From the NCBI GenBank assembly GCA_022823365.1, contig JAJDXG010000010.1, positions 1 to 34,725 of the forward strand: a DNA stretch of 34,725 nucleotides, in the 5' to 3' direction. Below the pieces are notes generated by a model. It had not been told where the DNA came from and did not search any database. It worked only from the letters and a program-made list of their open reading frames with translations. This document shows positions 26,179 to 34,725 of the stretch, piece after piece (position 1 is the stretch's first letter; each line of letters opens with the position of its first letter). A program made the translations under genes and the position numbers. This DNA is from Gemmatimonadota bacterium (GTDB taxonomy: Bacteria > Gemmatimonadota > Gemmatimonadetes > Longimicrobiales > Gaopeijiaceae).

Positions 26179-27609
26179 TCAGTTCTCCCTGGTCGGGGCC
26201 TCGGTGGAAGCCAGACTGGGCGACCAGTCCGGTACGCGCGGCCTCACCCCCGAGAGCACGGGACGAATCCTGCCGCTCACGGTGTCTACGACGAAGAGCC
26301 CGAATCCCCAGTCCCGCTCTCCCACGAAGACCAGGTGGCGGCCATCGGGCGCCCAGCTGGGATCCTCGTTGTTGCCCTCGTAGGTAAGCTGCAGCAACCG
26401 TTGTCCCTGTGCCGCCACATCGGCGATGAGGATGTGGTAGCTGCCGCGGCGGTAGCGGCCGTGGAACGCGACCCGGTCGCCGGAGGGCGCCCAGTCCGGC
26501 GAGGTATAGTAGCCGCCCTGTCCGTAGAGGTAGGGAGATACCAGGTCCGGGCGACCGCCGGACTCCGCGGGCATCACGTATATCTGCGGGATGGCCACAC
26601 CCAGCCGGTTGGAGTTGAAGGCCAGCCGTCTCCCGTCCGGCGAGAACGAAGGCGAAAGGTCGTTCCAGCGCCCTGCGGTGAGGCGCCAGAGGCAGCAATC
26701 CTCGCGGACGCGCCAGGAGAAGAGACCGCTCTCGGCGCCGTCCGCCAGGGAAAAGATGATCTCCTCCCCGTTCGGATGGTACACCGGGGTCATCGGCTGG
26801 CCGGCGCGGTTGAAGTCGAGGACCCGCGTCTGCCTGGTGGCGATTTCCATTTCATGGATGGCCGGATCCCCGGACGCGAAGGACAGGAACGCAAGGCGCG
26901 AGCCGTCCGGGGACCACGAACAGGACATGGTCAGGGAGTTGAAGTTGGAGAGCCGCCGCAGGTTCTCGCCGTCCGAGTCGACCACGTACAGCTCCTGGGA
27001 ACCGGCAGCCGATTCCATGGAAAAGCAGATCCGGCTGGCGGCCATCCCGGGCTCCCCGGTGATCCATCGGACCACATCGTCGGAGATCGCGTGGATCGCC
27101 ATGCGGAAGTCCTCCGCGTCGGGGCGCGGAAGCGAGAAGCGGGCCCGTTCCTTCACTTCCGAGAAGACGACGTCGTGCAGTTCCAGGACCAGCACGAAGC
27201 GGTTGCCAAGCCCCTCGACCTGTCCGGTCACCAGCCAATCGGCGCCGAACTGGTCCCACAGGCCGTAATCCACGGCTCCGCCACCGGGGGCCAGCGGAAT
27301 CGAATCCATCATCTCGAACCGGTCGCTGTAGCGCAGGTCGCGCGCGATCACGGCCTCGACCCGGGGCGCGACCGTCAGGCCGCCGAAGCGGCCCGTGAAG
27401 GGGCTGATCGCCAGGGTGGGCACATAGCTCTCGTAGACCACCCCCAGGTGGCGAACCGCGCCCGGGATGGTGTCGACCTGGGCAGCCGCCCGGCCGGCGG
27501 CGGCCGCCAGCAGGACCATCAGCAGGGCCGTGCCTCTACGCAGGGCCCGCCCGCGGCCGCCCCGGCCGACCTGTCGGACCTGGTTCGCGGTCCGGACGCC
27601 TTTCCTCAT
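26179..27609 (-). CDS. tolB: Tol-Pal system beta-propeller protein TolB
   Basis: TolB is the periplasmic protein that shuttles between Pal and TolA during cell constriction. From ATG at 27609 the protein has 476 residues: an arginine-rich signal peptide (ending about GRAAAQ), the N-terminal TolB domain (about 55-190, with LRYSDRFEMMDSIP and ADWLVTGQVEG) and a C-terminal propeller with repeated blades. The blades show SWSPDGSRLAFLS, VYHPNGEEIIFS, SFSPDGRRLAFNS, DWAPSGDRVAFHG and SWAPDGRHLVFVG, five clear SPDG-type repeats. GGGAGGAG precedes the ATG at good spacing, so the longer frame into the tolA-like gene is not used. Confidence 0.94.
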   Translation of the reverse strand: MRKGVRTANQVRQVGRGGRGRALRRGTALLMVLLAAAAGRAAAQVDTIPGAVRHLGVVYESYVPTLAISPFTGRFGGLTVAPRVEAVIARDLRYSDRFEMMDSIPLAPGGGAVDYGLWDQFGADWLVTGQVEGLGNRFVLVLELHDVVFSEVKERARFSLPRPDAEDFRMAIHAISDDVVRWITGEPGMAASRICFSMESAAGSQELYVVDSDGENLRRLSNFNSLTMSCSWSPDGSRLAFLSFASGDPAIHEMEIATRQTRVLDFNRAGQPMTPVYHPNGEEIIFSLADGAESGLFSWRVREDCCLWRLTAGRWNDLSPSFSPDGRRLAFNSNRLGVAIPQIYVMPAESGGRPDLVSPYLYGQGGYYTSPDWAPSGDRVAFHGRYRRGSYHILIADVAAQGQRLLQLTYEGNNEDPSWAPDGRHLVFVGERDWGFGLFVVDTVSGRIRPVLSGVRPRVPDWSPSLASTEAPTREN

Positions 27610-27622
27610 ATGACGCTCCTCC

Positions 27623-28387
27623 CTACGCGGCCGGACCCGGCCCGTGACGGTCCGTGGGCTCCGCCGGCGGCCGGCGCCGCGCCGGGCTGAAAGTGAACCG
27701 GAACGGTGCGTTTTCGAGCCCCATCTCCGGCGGCAGCGGACCGAAGCGTCCACCTCCGGCGCATTCGACTGCCTCCCGCACGGCCAGATCGAAGACGACG
27801 CTTCTCGATGTCTCGGAGATGCGCACCGTCGTGTCGATCACCTCGCCCTCCCGGTCGAGCACGAAGTCCACCGAAGCGGTGAGATCGGCCATCCCCGGCG
27901 GACGGAAGCACCGCCGCATCTGCCGCTGCATGTTGGCGTAGTAACGTGGGAAATCCCGTTCCACGCCCCTCATGCGGACATCGAGATCGTCGGTGCCCGT
28001 GCTGGGTTCGTCCAGCGGCGCCGGCTCGGGTTCCTCCTCCACCGGCCGTTCCTCCGGGACGGGCTCCGGGGCGTCCGGGGGAGGATCGGGGTCGGGCTCC
28101 GGCTCCGCTTCGTCCTCCAGTTCCGCTACCGGCTCCTCCTCGGGAGGGGCCTCGGGCTCGGGGGTGTCGACGGTGAGCTCCTCCTCTTCGGGAGCCGGCG
28201 CGGGTTCGACCTCGGCTGCCGGCGCGGGCATGGCGACCAGTTCAAGCTCGATGGTCACCAGTTGCACCGGCTCGGGCTGGATGTTGGTCGCGACGACGAG
28301 CATCAGGAAAAACCCGTGCAGGCCGACCGAGAAGAAGACCGGAGATCGACCCGGCCGGTCCCTTCGCCTCCGCGCGCTTCGGCCCAC
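27623..28387 (-). CDS. TolA/TonB-like energy transducer
   Basis: By position this is the TolA of the Tol-Pal machine: it spans the periplasm and carries the TolQR energy to TolB/Pal. The 254-residue protein has one membrane segment near the N-terminus (about 17-34, FFSVGLHGFFLMLVVATN) and a roughly 75-residue acidic and proline-rich stretch (about 52-130). Its C-terminal domain (about 145-235) is like TonB/TolA (DFPRYYANMQRQMRRCF, VDFVLDREGEVIDTTVRIS, FRFTFSP). Two cysteines (C160, C209) lie in that domain. It lacks the long alanine/lysine helix of E. coli TolA. The start is GTG, either 28387 or 28393; the GGGGGGGAG run favours 28387. It lies 16 bases after tolR. Confidence 0.83.
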   Translation of the reverse strand: MGRSARRRRDRPGRSPVFFSVGLHGFFLMLVVATNIQPEPVQLVTIELELVAMPAPAAEVEPAPAPEEEELTVDTPEPEAPPEEEPVAELEDEAEPEPDPDPPPDAPEPVPEERPVEEEPEPAPLDEPSTGTDDLDVRMRGVERDFPRYYANMQRQMRRCFRPPGMADLTASVDFVLDREGEVIDTTVRISETSRSVVFDLAVREAVECAGGGRFGPLPPEMGLENAPFRFTFSPARRRPPAEPTDRHGPGPAA

Positions 28388-28403
28388 CGCCACTCCCCCC
28401 CTT

Positions 28404-28841
28404 CTACCGGCTCGCGTCGGGCTCGGCAACGATCGCGAAGCGGATTCCCTCCTCCCGCGCGAGGTCCTGCACCTTCGCGAAGACCCGCACCATGTCGCCA
28501 TGGTACGCAAGGGAGTCGCCCCGAATGTAGATCTGCCCCACGTTGCGCGCGCTAACCGCCTGGGATAGCACGCCCTCGAGGTCCTCGTAGGGCACGACCG
28601 TCTCGGAGAGCACGATCTCCCCGTTGGCGCGAACCGCGACGATCAGGGGCTCTTCGTCCGCGGTCAGCGGAGCGACATCGGCTCGCGGCACACCCACCTC
28701 GATGCCCCCCTGGAGGATGGGGGCGGTGATGATGAAGATCACCAGCAACGTGAAGGCGACATCCACGAGGGAGGTCACGTTGATCTCCGCGCGCAGCGGC
28801 AGATCCCCGCGGCGTCCCCGCGACCGGCCTTCGTGGCTCAA
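28404..28841 (-). CDS. tolR: Tol-Pal stator protein TolR (ExbD family)
   Basis: TolR pairs with TolQ to form the proton-driven motor of the Tol-Pal system. The 145-residue protein has the family's AEINVTSLVDVAFTLLVIF with the membrane aspartate (D27) needed for proton use. A periplasmic domain follows (ADEEPLIVAVRANGEIVLSET, VGQIYIRGDSLAYHGDMVRVF). The start is TTG at 28841, sharing bases with the tolQ stop (TTGA); no other start lies before the conserved membrane segment. ExbD is the alternative name for the family; the neighbours tolB, pal and cpoB decide for TolR. Confidence 0.92.
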   Translation of the reverse strand: MSHEGRSRGRRGDLPLRAEINVTSLVDVAFTLLVIFIITAPILQGGIEVGVPRADVAPLTADEEPLIVAVRANGEIVLSETVVPYEDLEGVLSQAVSARNVGQIYIRGDSLAYHGDMVRVFAKVQDLAREEGIRFAIVAEPDASR

Positions 28842-29560
28842 ACGTGCCCTTCCCGCGCCAGCGTTCCGATGAACTCGCTCGAGAACCCCTCGAGCTCACC
28901 CGCGACCAGGTTCAACCGCGAAACGTAGTAGTTGTAGGCTATGACCGCGGGGATGGCGACGAAGAGGCCGGTCACGGTGGTCACCAGCGCCTCCGCCACC
29001 CCCGGGGCCACGGCGGCAATGTTCGCCGAGCCGCTCGCGGTGATTCCCCGGAAGGTGTTCATGATGCCGATCACGGTTCCCATCAGTCCGAGCAGGGGCG
29101 AGATGGAGCCGATGACCGCGAGCCAGGTAAGGCCCTGGGCGAGGTCGTCGCGCTCGTCGGATTCCTCCTTCTGCAACACCATCCGAAGCGTCTCCAGCTC
29201 AACCTGGGTCAATCCTTCCCTTGCGGACACGCCTCCGCGCAGCGCCCCCGGCCGCAACTCGCTGAAGAAGTTGACCCCGTGTCGAAAGAGGCGGCCGTAG
29301 GGGGACTCCGGGAGGGCCAGAATCGCGGTATAGGCCTCTTCGAGCCCCCGCGCATTGGACACCGCGTCCAGGAACTGGTTTCCCTGGGCCCGAACCTTGC
29401 GAAACTGGAGGTACTTCCAGCCGATCACGTACCAGCTCGCCAGGGAAAACACGCCGAGCACGGCCAGCACCACCAGGGTGGGGGCGCTCGCCCCGACGAC
29501 CATTTCCAGCAAGGTTGCCGGGGGACGGCCCTGGAGCGCCAGGATCCCGACCGCGGTCAT
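28838..29560 (-). CDS. tolQ: Tol-Pal motor protein TolQ (ExbB family)
   Basis: TolQ surrounds TolR in the inner membrane and turns proton flow into movement of TolA. From ATG at 29560 it has 240 residues with three membrane segments (about 25-47, 140-165, 185-208). It holds the family pattern LTWLAVIGSISPLLGLMGTVIGIMNTFRGI (cytoplasmic side to membrane) and VAEALVTTVTGLFVAIPAVIAYN. GGAGG lies about 11 bases before the ATG. The frame is open to 29644, but the extra part is basic and unlike the family. It follows tsaB by 129 bases, in which I see no promoter; a separate one may still be present. Confidence 0.93.
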   Translation of the reverse strand: MTAVGILALQGRPPATLLEMVVGASAPTLVVLAVLGVFSLASWYVIGWKYLQFRKVRAQGNQFLDAVSNARGLEEAYTAILALPESPYGRLFRHGVNFFSELRPGALRGGVSAREGLTQVELETLRMVLQKEESDERDDLAQGLTWLAVIGSISPLLGLMGTVIGIMNTFRGITASGSANIAAVAPGVAEALVTTVTGLFVAIPAVIAYNYYVSRLNLVAGELEGFSSEFIGTLAREGHV

Positions 29561-29689
29561 TTGGGGTTCAGTCCTCCGGCTCTTCAGGGTGACGGGGGCC
29601 GGGCATGGACGGCGGCCCGTGCGATGACGAGATCCGGGACACACTACCCCTGCTCGCTCCGCGGGATCCTGGCGTCTCGGGCGCGGCGA

Positions 29690-30451
29690 TCACGGACCGG
29701 CAGCCCCGGCCCTCCAGGGACGCAGGTACTCCGGCTCCCACGCGCGCGCGTTGCCCACGGGCGGCCCGGCCATGAGCGTGAAGAGGCGGGCGAGCCCCTC
29801 GGCGGTGGGCAATCCGGCCGGGGGCGGGACGACACGCCAGCCGCGGCGCCCAATCGCCGCGGCGTGGCGAAATGCGCCGTCGCCCGCGAAGATCGCGCCT
29901 TCCGGAATGGACGAGGACAGTACTTCGTCCAGGCGCGTGGCGGACGGGGGGACCAGGACATCGACGGAGGCGGGTCCCACCCGGAAACAGCCCGCGTACA
30001 CCCGGTCCGCGCGCGCGTCGAAGAGGACATAGCAGGGAGTGCCGGGCTCGGGAGGCTCCACCTCCCGGTCCTCGTGCCCCTTGCGCCACCCGGCCGGCCC
30101 GGACCAGCCGGCGGGCAGCCAGACGCCTTCCGAAGCCGCGGCGGCAGCCAGGCTGGAGTAGCTCCATATCGGCACCCCGCATCCCTCCGTCAGCCCCTTG
30201 GCGGTCGCCGCCGCCACGCGTACGCCGGTAAAGGACCCCGGGCCACTCCCCACCACGATACCCGCCAGATCGCCCAGCTGGGCGCCCGAAGCCACGAGCA
30301 CGCCGCGAATGGCGGGCAAGAGGCGGGCGGCGTGCCGGCGCGGGCTGCGCAGGAAGGCGCGCGCGAGCACCTTGCCGTTCGCGGTCACGATCACGGACCC
30401 CAGCCTCGACGACGTGTCGAAGGCGAGAATGGTGCGGCTGCGTCCGTTCAT
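29690..30451 (-). CDS. tsaB: tRNA t6A37 synthesis protein TsaB
   Basis: TsaB forms a complex with TsaD and TsaE that adds threonylcarbamoyl to A37 of tRNAs reading ANN codons. The 253-residue protein has the ASKHA-fold start (LAFDTSSRLGSVIVT), the conserved VGSGPGSFTGVRVAAATAKGL (67-87) and a less conserved C-terminal half. A proline- and glycine-rich insertion lies near 108-135 (LPAGWSGPAGWRKGHEDR). The ATG overlaps the tsaE stop as ATGA. TsaD, the catalytic partner, is not in the window. The longer frame upstream runs through tsaE and is a shadow. Confidence 0.92.
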   Translation of the reverse strand: MNGRSRTILAFDTSSRLGSVIVTANGKVLARAFLRSPRRHAARLLPAIRGVLVASGAQLGDLAGIVVGSGPGSFTGVRVAAATAKGLTEGCGVPIWSYSSLAAAAASEGVWLPAGWSGPAGWRKGHEDREVEPPEPGTPCYVLFDARADRVYAGCFRVGPASVDVLVPPSATRLDEVLSSSIPEGAIFAGDGAFRHAAAIGRRGWRVVPPPAGLPTAEGLARLFTLMAGPPVGNARAWEPEYLRPWRAGAAGP

Positions 30452-30933
30452 CGATCCGGCAACCCGGGCGGGTTTCCGCTGCAGGAGACCTCGACCGCGC
30501 GCACGGTTGCGCCGGGAGCAGGCGCGGTCAGGGATATCTCCCAGCGGTCCGGCGGAAGGAGGGCTCGCGCTCTCTCCGGCCATTCGACGATCACGATTTC
30601 ACCTGTGTCGCCAAGCTCGAACCAGCCCAGTTCCGCCAGTTCGGATTCGTCGTTCAGACGATACAGGTCCATGTGTACGATGGTTTTTCCCCTCCCGCCC
30701 GGATAACGGAAGACCAGATTGAAGGTCGGCGACGGCACGGCCCCGCGCACCCCGGCCCCTCGAGCCACCGCCCTCGCCAGCACCGACTTCCCCGCGCCCA
30801 CCGGTCCGCGCAGCATCAGAAACACCGGAGGCTTGACCGAGGACCCGATGCGCTCGCCCCACCTCGCCAGCTCCTCCTCGCTCAGCACCGTCCGCGTCTC
30901 CACCGCCGCGGTCTCCGCCGTGTCCGGGTGCAT
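30448..30933 (-). CDS. tsaE: tRNA t6A37 synthesis ATPase TsaE
   Basis: TsaE is the ATPase that resets the TsaBD complex in t6A tRNA modification. The 161-residue protein has the P-loop GPVGAGKS (43-50), the SPTFNLVFRY segment (68-77), HMDLYRL (87-93) with the conserved aspartate, and the late VEWPE (116-120) typical of this small family. It lies 6 bases after uvrB and overlaps tsaB. There is no sign of fusion or truncation. Confidence 0.95.
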   Translation of the reverse strand: MHPDTAETAAVETRTVLSEEELARWGERIGSSVKPPVFLMLRGPVGAGKSVLARAVARGAGVRGAVPSPTFNLVFRYPGGRGKTIVHMDLYRLNDESELAELGWFELGDTGEIVIVEWPERARALLPPDRWEISLTAPAPGATVRAVEVSCSGNPPGLPDR

Positions 30934-30939
30934 CGCGGC

Positions 30940-32946
30940 CTACCTCTTCGCGCCTTCGCCCTCGAGCGACACCCGCAGCTCGAAAAGCTGGTCCCGCAGC
31001 ATCGCGGCCCGCTCGAACTCGAGTGCGCCCGACGCCCGGTTCATCTCCTCCTCCAGAATCTTCACGTACTCTTCGCGGTTGACTTCGTCCGAATAGCCCG
31101 GCTGCGCTTCGGCTACCAGGGCGACCGGCCTCTCGCGCGCATCCGCCACACGGGTGCTGAACTCGATCTCCTGCACGCTCTTTACGATGGTTTCCGGCGT
31201 GATCCGATGTTCCTTGTTGTAGGCCAGCTGAATCTCGCGTCGCCGATTGGTCTCGTCGAGGCACCTCGCCATCGATTCAGTGATGGTGTCGGCATAGAGA
31301 ATCGCCGTGCCGCGGACGTTGCGGGCGGCCCGACCGATGGTCTGGATCAGCGAACGGGCATCGCGCAGAAACCCTTCCTTGTCGGCGTCCAGAATGGCGA
31401 CCAGGGACACCTCCGGCAGATCGAGACCCTCGCGCAGCAGGTTGATGCCCACCAGCACGTCGATGCCGCCGAGCCGCAGGGCGCGCAGGATGTCCACCCG
31501 GTCGATGGTGTTGATCTCCGAGTGCATGTAGCGGACGCGCACCCCCAGCGACTGCAGGTACTCCGAGAGGTCCTCAGCCATGCGCTTGGTGAGGGTGGTG
31601 ACCAGGGTGCGCTCGCCGCGGGCCGCCCGCTCGTGGATCTCGGCGAGCAGATCGTCGACCTGGCCGCGCACGGGACGCACCTCCACCTCCGGGTCGACCA
31701 GCCCCGTGGGGCGGATGATCTGCTCCACCACGACGCCCCGCGACAGCCCCAGCTCCACGTCGCCAGGGGTGGCCGAGACGAAGACCGCCTGATCCAGAAC
31801 GGACTCCCACTCCTCGTACCGGAGCGGCCGGTTGTCCAGCGCGCTGGGCAGCCGAAAGCCGAACTCGACCAGGGTATCCTTGCGCGCCTTGTCGCCGTTG
31901 AACATCCCGCGGATCTGCGGAAGGGACACGTGCGATTCGTCCACGATGGTGAGAAAGCGCTCCGGGAAGTAGTCCAGAAGGCAGGATGGCCGTTCTCCCG
32001 CCTCGCGGCGGCTGATGAAGCGCGAGTAGTTCTCGATGCCCGGGCAGGTTCCCACCTCCAGCATCATCTCGATGTCGAAGTTGGTGCGCGACTCGAGCCG
32101 CTGCGCCTCCAGCAGCTTGCCCGCCCTGCGAAAGCGGTGCAGCTGATCGGCCAGTTCGTCGCGGATCAGGGGCACCGCCTCCTCCAGGGTGCGGCGGTGC
32201 GTGACATAGTGGCTGGCGGGGTAGATGGCGGTGCGGTTCAGGGAAACGATCGCCTCTCCCGTGAGGGGTTCGAACCGGGTGATGCGCTCGATTTCGTCGC
32301 CCCACAGCTCGATGCGGATCCCCTGCTCCTCATACGCGGGGAGAATCTCGACGGTGTCGCCCCGTACCCTGAAGGTGCCGCGCTCGAAGGCAAAATCGTT
32401 GCGGCTATACTGAATGTCGACCAGCCCCCGCAGCAGCTCGTCACGCGGCACGAGCTCCCCCACCCGCACTTCCAGCATGAGAGAGCGATAGTCGGCGGGG
32501 TTGCCCAGGCCGTAGATGCAGGAAACCGACGCCACCACGATCACGTCGTCCCGCTCGAACAGCGAGGAGGTGGAGCGGAGACGCAGCCGGTCGATGTCCT
32601 CGTTGATGCTCGCGTCCTTCTCGATATAGGTGTCGGTGGCCGGGACATAGGCCTCCGGCTGATAGTAGTCGTAGTAGGAGACGAAATACTCGACCGCGTT
32701 GACGGGAAAAAGCGCCTTGAGTTCCCCGTAGAGCTGAGCCGCAAGCGTCTTGTTGTGGGACATCACCAGCGTGGGACGACCGTGGCGCTGGATGACGTGC
32801 GCCATTGAGAGCGTCTTCCCGGTGCCGGTCGCCCCCAGCAGGGTCTGGAAGCGGGCGCCATCCTCCAGGCCGGCCGAAAGCTCCTCGATTGCGGAGGGCT
32901 GGTCTCCCGCGGGCTCGAAGGAGGAGTGGATCTCGAACCGGGGCAC
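30940..32946 (-). CDS. uvrB: UvrABC excision nuclease subunit B
   Basis: UvrB verifies DNA damage and recruits UvrC in nucleotide excision repair. The 668-residue protein has Walker A GATGTGKT (38-45), the damage-probing hairpin region [15 protein letters not shown] (88-102), Walker B DESH (336-339) and helicase motifs V-VI ([18 protein letters not shown] to [12 protein letters not shown]). A UVR domain ends the protein ([32 protein letters not shown], about 627-660), for contact with UvrC. The start is GTG, 4 bases after the rel stop, with GAGG in the rel end as binding site. uvrA and uvrC are not here. Confidence 0.97.
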   Translation of the reverse strand: MPRFEIHSSFEPAGDQPSAIEELSAGLEDGARFQTLLGATGTGKTLSMAHVIQRHGRPTLVMSHNKTLAAQLYGELKALFPVNAVEYFVSYYDYYQPEAYVPATDTYIEKDASINEDIDRLRLRSTSSLFERDDVIVVASVSCIYGLGNPADYRSLMLEVRVGELVPRDELLRGLVDIQYSRNDFAFERGTFRVRGDTVEILPAYEEQGIRIELWGDEIERITRFEPLTGEAIVSLNRTAIYPASHYVTHRRTLEEAVPLIRDELADQLHRFRRAGKLLEAQRLESRTNFDIEMMLEVGTCPGIENYSRFISRREAGERPSCLLDYFPERFLTIVDESHVSLPQIRGMFNGDKARKDTLVEFGFRLPSALDNRPLRYEEWESVLDQAVFVSATPGDVELGLSRGVVVEQIIRPTGLVDPEVEVRPVRGQVDDLLAEIHERAARGERTLVTTLTKRMAEDLSEYLQSLGVRVRYMHSEINTIDRVDILRALRLGGIDVLVGINLLREGLDLPEVSLVAILDADKEGFLRDARSLIQTIGRAARNVRGTAILYADTITESMARCLDETNRRREIQLAYNKEHRITPETIVKSVQEIEFSTRVADARERPVALVAEAQPGYSDEVNREEYVKILEEEMNRASGALEFERAAMLRDQLFELRVSLEGEGAKR

Positions 32947-32950
32947 GAAC

Positions 32951-34725
32951 TCAGGCCTCGATCCTTCCCGTCTCGCCCTTGCTCTCGCGCCGTTCGACCG
33001 TGAGCACCCCCTTCACCTGGTTCACGGCCTTGAGCACCTTTTCCAGGTGAGCCAGGTCCTCCACCTCCACCACGAACTCGCCGCTCATCCCAGCCCTGTC
33101 CGATCGGACGTCCGCGTTCTGGATGTTGGTCCCGGTGTTGGCGATGGCCTTGGCGATATCCGACAGGAGCCCCCGGCGGTCCACGGCCCGCGCCTGAATC
33201 TTCACCATCCGGGTGTCCCCCTTCTCCGCCGTCCATCGGATTTCGACCCTGCGCTCCGGATCCTGGGACAGATAGAGCACGTTGGCGCAGTCGGTCCGGT
33301 GAATCGAGATGCCGCGCCCGACCGTGATGTAGCCGATGACATCGTCCCCCGGCACGGGCTGGCAGCACTGCGAGTAGCGCACCATCAGGTTGTCCACGCC
33401 CTGGATGCGCACGCCCCGGCTGGAGGGACGAATCCTGGCGGCGATGCGCCGCAGCGTGGAGGCGGGCTGGGCGCCGGGAGTGGTCTCCTGGTCCGGGAAG
33501 AGGGCCTTGAGCACGGCCGCCGGACCGACGTCCCCCCGCCCCAGCGCCGCCTGCAGCTGGTCGAAGTCGGGATAGCCCAGCTGTGCGGCCGCGTGAATCT
33601 TCGCATCGTCGCCCGGCTTTGGCAGCCTTCGCTTGCGCAGCTCCTGCTTAAGGAAATCCACACCCAGCTGGAGTGCAGAGGCGAACTCCTCCTTGCGGAT
33701 CCAGCGGCGGATCTGCCCGCGCGCCCGCGAGGTCTTCACGAACGCGAGCCAGTCCCGGTTGGGGCGCTGCTTCGGGTTCTTGATGATCTCGACCGTGTCC
33801 CCGTTCTTCAGCTTGCGCGAGAGCGGGGCGATGCGGCCGTTCACCCGGGCGCCCGCGCAGTGCGACCCGATTTCGCTGTGGACGGAATACGCAAAATCGA
33901 TCGGAGTCGCGCCGACGGGAAGCTGCTTGACTTCCCCCTTGGGAGTAAAGACGAAGATCTCTCCCTGAAAGAGGTCCATGCGGAGGAACTCCATGAATTC
34001 CTCCGGTTCGCTGGTATCCTTCTGCCATTCGAGCACCTGGCGGAACCAGGAGAGAGCTTCTCCGACCTCGTCCTTCCTGGCGGACCCCCCTTCCTTGTAG
34101 CGCCAGTGCGCGGCGATCCCCTGCTCCGCCGTCAGGTGCATCGCTTCGGTGCGGATCTGAATCTCGTAGCGGCGCCCGCGCGGACCGAACACGGTCGTGT
34201 GCAGGGACTGGTACATGTTGGATTTCGGTGTCGCGATATAGTCGCGGAAGCGCTCCTGTACCGGAGTCCAGCGGTTGTGGATCACCCCGAGCGACGCGTA
34301 GCAGTGCTGTACCGAGTCGGTAATCACGCGCAGTGCGAGCAGATCCTGGATCTCCTCGAAGGGAAGGTCGTTGGCGCGGATCTTCTTGTGGATCGACCAA
34401 AGATGCTTCGGCCTGCCGGTCACGTCGACGAAGGGGATTCCCGCTTCGGTCAGCATGTCGACCAGCGGACGCTTCATCTCCATGATCTGCCGCTCCCGCT
34501 CCCGGCGGCGCTGCTGAATCTTCTTCTTCAGCTGGTTGTATTCGCCGGGTTCGAGAAACTTGAAGGCCAGGTCCTCCAGCTCCCACTTGATGGCCGCCAG
34601 CCCCAGGCGATGGGCGATGGGGGCATAGATGTTGCGCGTTTCCAGCGCGATTCGCCTCTGCTTGGGCGGCCTCAGGTGCTCGAGCGTGCGCATGTTGTGG
34701 AGCCGGTCGGCGAGCTTGATGAGGA
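32951..34725 (-). CDS. rel: RelA/SpoT (p)ppGpp synthetase-hydrolase, 5' end cut by window
   Basis: This enzyme sets the level of the alarm nucleotides (p)ppGpp in the stringent response. About 591 C-terminal residues are visible. The end of the HD hydrolase domain reads [14 protein letters not shown], of the kind found in hydrolase-competent enzymes. The synthetase domain follows ([55 protein letters not shown]). Then come TGS ([31 protein letters not shown]), a Cys-containing conserved domain ([18 protein letters not shown], near 33390-33330) and ACT (about 33220-33000). This layout fits a bifunctional Rel; most of the HD domain is outside the window, so hydrolase activity cannot be confirmed. 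Confidence 0.94.
   Translation of the reverse strand, partial: LIKLADRLHNMRTLEHLRPPKQRRIALETRNIYAPIAHRLGLAAIKWELEDLAFKFLEPGEYNQLKKKIQQRRRERERQIMEMKRPLVDMLTEAGIPFVDVTGRPKHLWSIHKKIRANDLPFEEIQDLLALRVITDSVQHCYASLGVIHNRWTPVQERFRDYIATPKSNMYQSLHTTVFGPRGRRYEIQIRTEAMHLTAEQGIAAHWRYKEGGSARKDEVGEALSWFRQVLEWQKDTSEPEEFMEFLRMDLFQGEIFVFTPKGEVKQLPVGATPIDFAYSVHSEIGSHCAGARVNGRIAPLSRKLKNGDTVEIIKNPKQRPNRDWLAFVKTSRARGQIRRWIRKEEFASALQLGVDFLKQELRKRRLPKPGDDAKIHAAAQLGYPDFDQLQAALGRGDVGPAAVLKALFPDQETTPGAQPASTLRRIAARIRPSSRGVRIQGVDNLMVRYSQCCQPVPGDDVIGYITVGRGISIHRTDCANVLYLSQDPERRVEIRWTAEKGDTRMVKIQARAVDRRGLLSDIAKAIANTGTNIQNADVRSDRAGMSGEFVVEVEDLAHLEKVLKAVNQVKGVLTVERRESKGETGRIEA

Noticed and set aside
27623..29560. An ExbB-ExbD-TonB iron-uptake cluster
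   Set aside because: tolB, pal and cpoB follow directly, so the motor proteins are those of Tol-Pal.
28844..30706. A 620-codon open frame on the plus strand opposite tolQ, tsaB and the 3' part of tsaE
   Set aside because: It spans three genes and an intergenic gap on the other strand and shows no domain or signal.

Overview
The window is a dense, GC-rich stretch of chromosome from a diderm (Gram-negative type) bacterium. LptD, LolA, Lnt, a complete Tol-Pal set and two other predicted lipoproteins show an outer membrane carrying LPS or a similar lipid. The mix of genes suggests Gemmatimonadota: a YlbF-family protein beside prmC, a DUF4321 protein beside tatA, a lone glutamate formimidoyltransferase, an inositol-phosphate synthase and many GTG starts. 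That placement is inferred from gene content and style, not from a phylogeny. I recognise 33 protein genes. All but one (ppiD) are on the minus strand. I see no tRNA, rRNA, CRISPR array, insertion sequence, phage gene or attachment site, and no gene-free stretch over 300 bases.

In minus-strand transcription order (high to low coordinate), the first block is rel (5' end outside the window), uvrB, tsaE and tsaB, which is nearly gapless. Then comes tolQ-tolR-tolA-like-tolB-pal-cpoB, a complete Tol-Pal machine. Next are nrdR, tatC, lptD and a two-FN3 lipoprotein of unknown role. A hairpin and a strong promoter then precede ftcD, whose mRNA is predicted to be leaderless, followed by a TPR protein, a long-chain polyprenyl diphosphate synthase, a DUF4321 membrane protein and tatA.

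After the single plus-strand gene ppiD, which converges on tatA and diverges from the next block through a 244-base promoter region, the minus-strand series resumes. It runs TPR protein, aroQ, efp, accB, accC, ftsK, lolA, a small outer-membrane-protein candidate and lnt. A promoter overlapping the lnt stop codon then drives prfA, prmC, the YlbF-family gene and probably ino1 (3' end outside the window).

The unifying theme is envelope construction and maintenance. Lnt finishes lipoproteins, LolA ferries them, LptD inserts LPS, Tol-Pal links the outer membrane to peptidoglycan, PpiD folds exported proteins, Tat exports folded ones, AccBC feeds fatty-acid synthesis and the polyprenyl synthase makes quinone or carrier tails. 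Core information genes are interleaved: RF1 with its methyltransferase, EF-P, two t6A-synthesis proteins, UvrB, FtsK, NrdR and the stringent-response enzyme. No wholly new multi-gene system is evident. The best leads are the leaderless ftcD promoter, the unassigned C-terminal region of the FN3 lipoprotein, the single-cysteine LptD with acidic insertions, the DUF4321-tatA pairing and the YlbF homologue in the release-factor operon.
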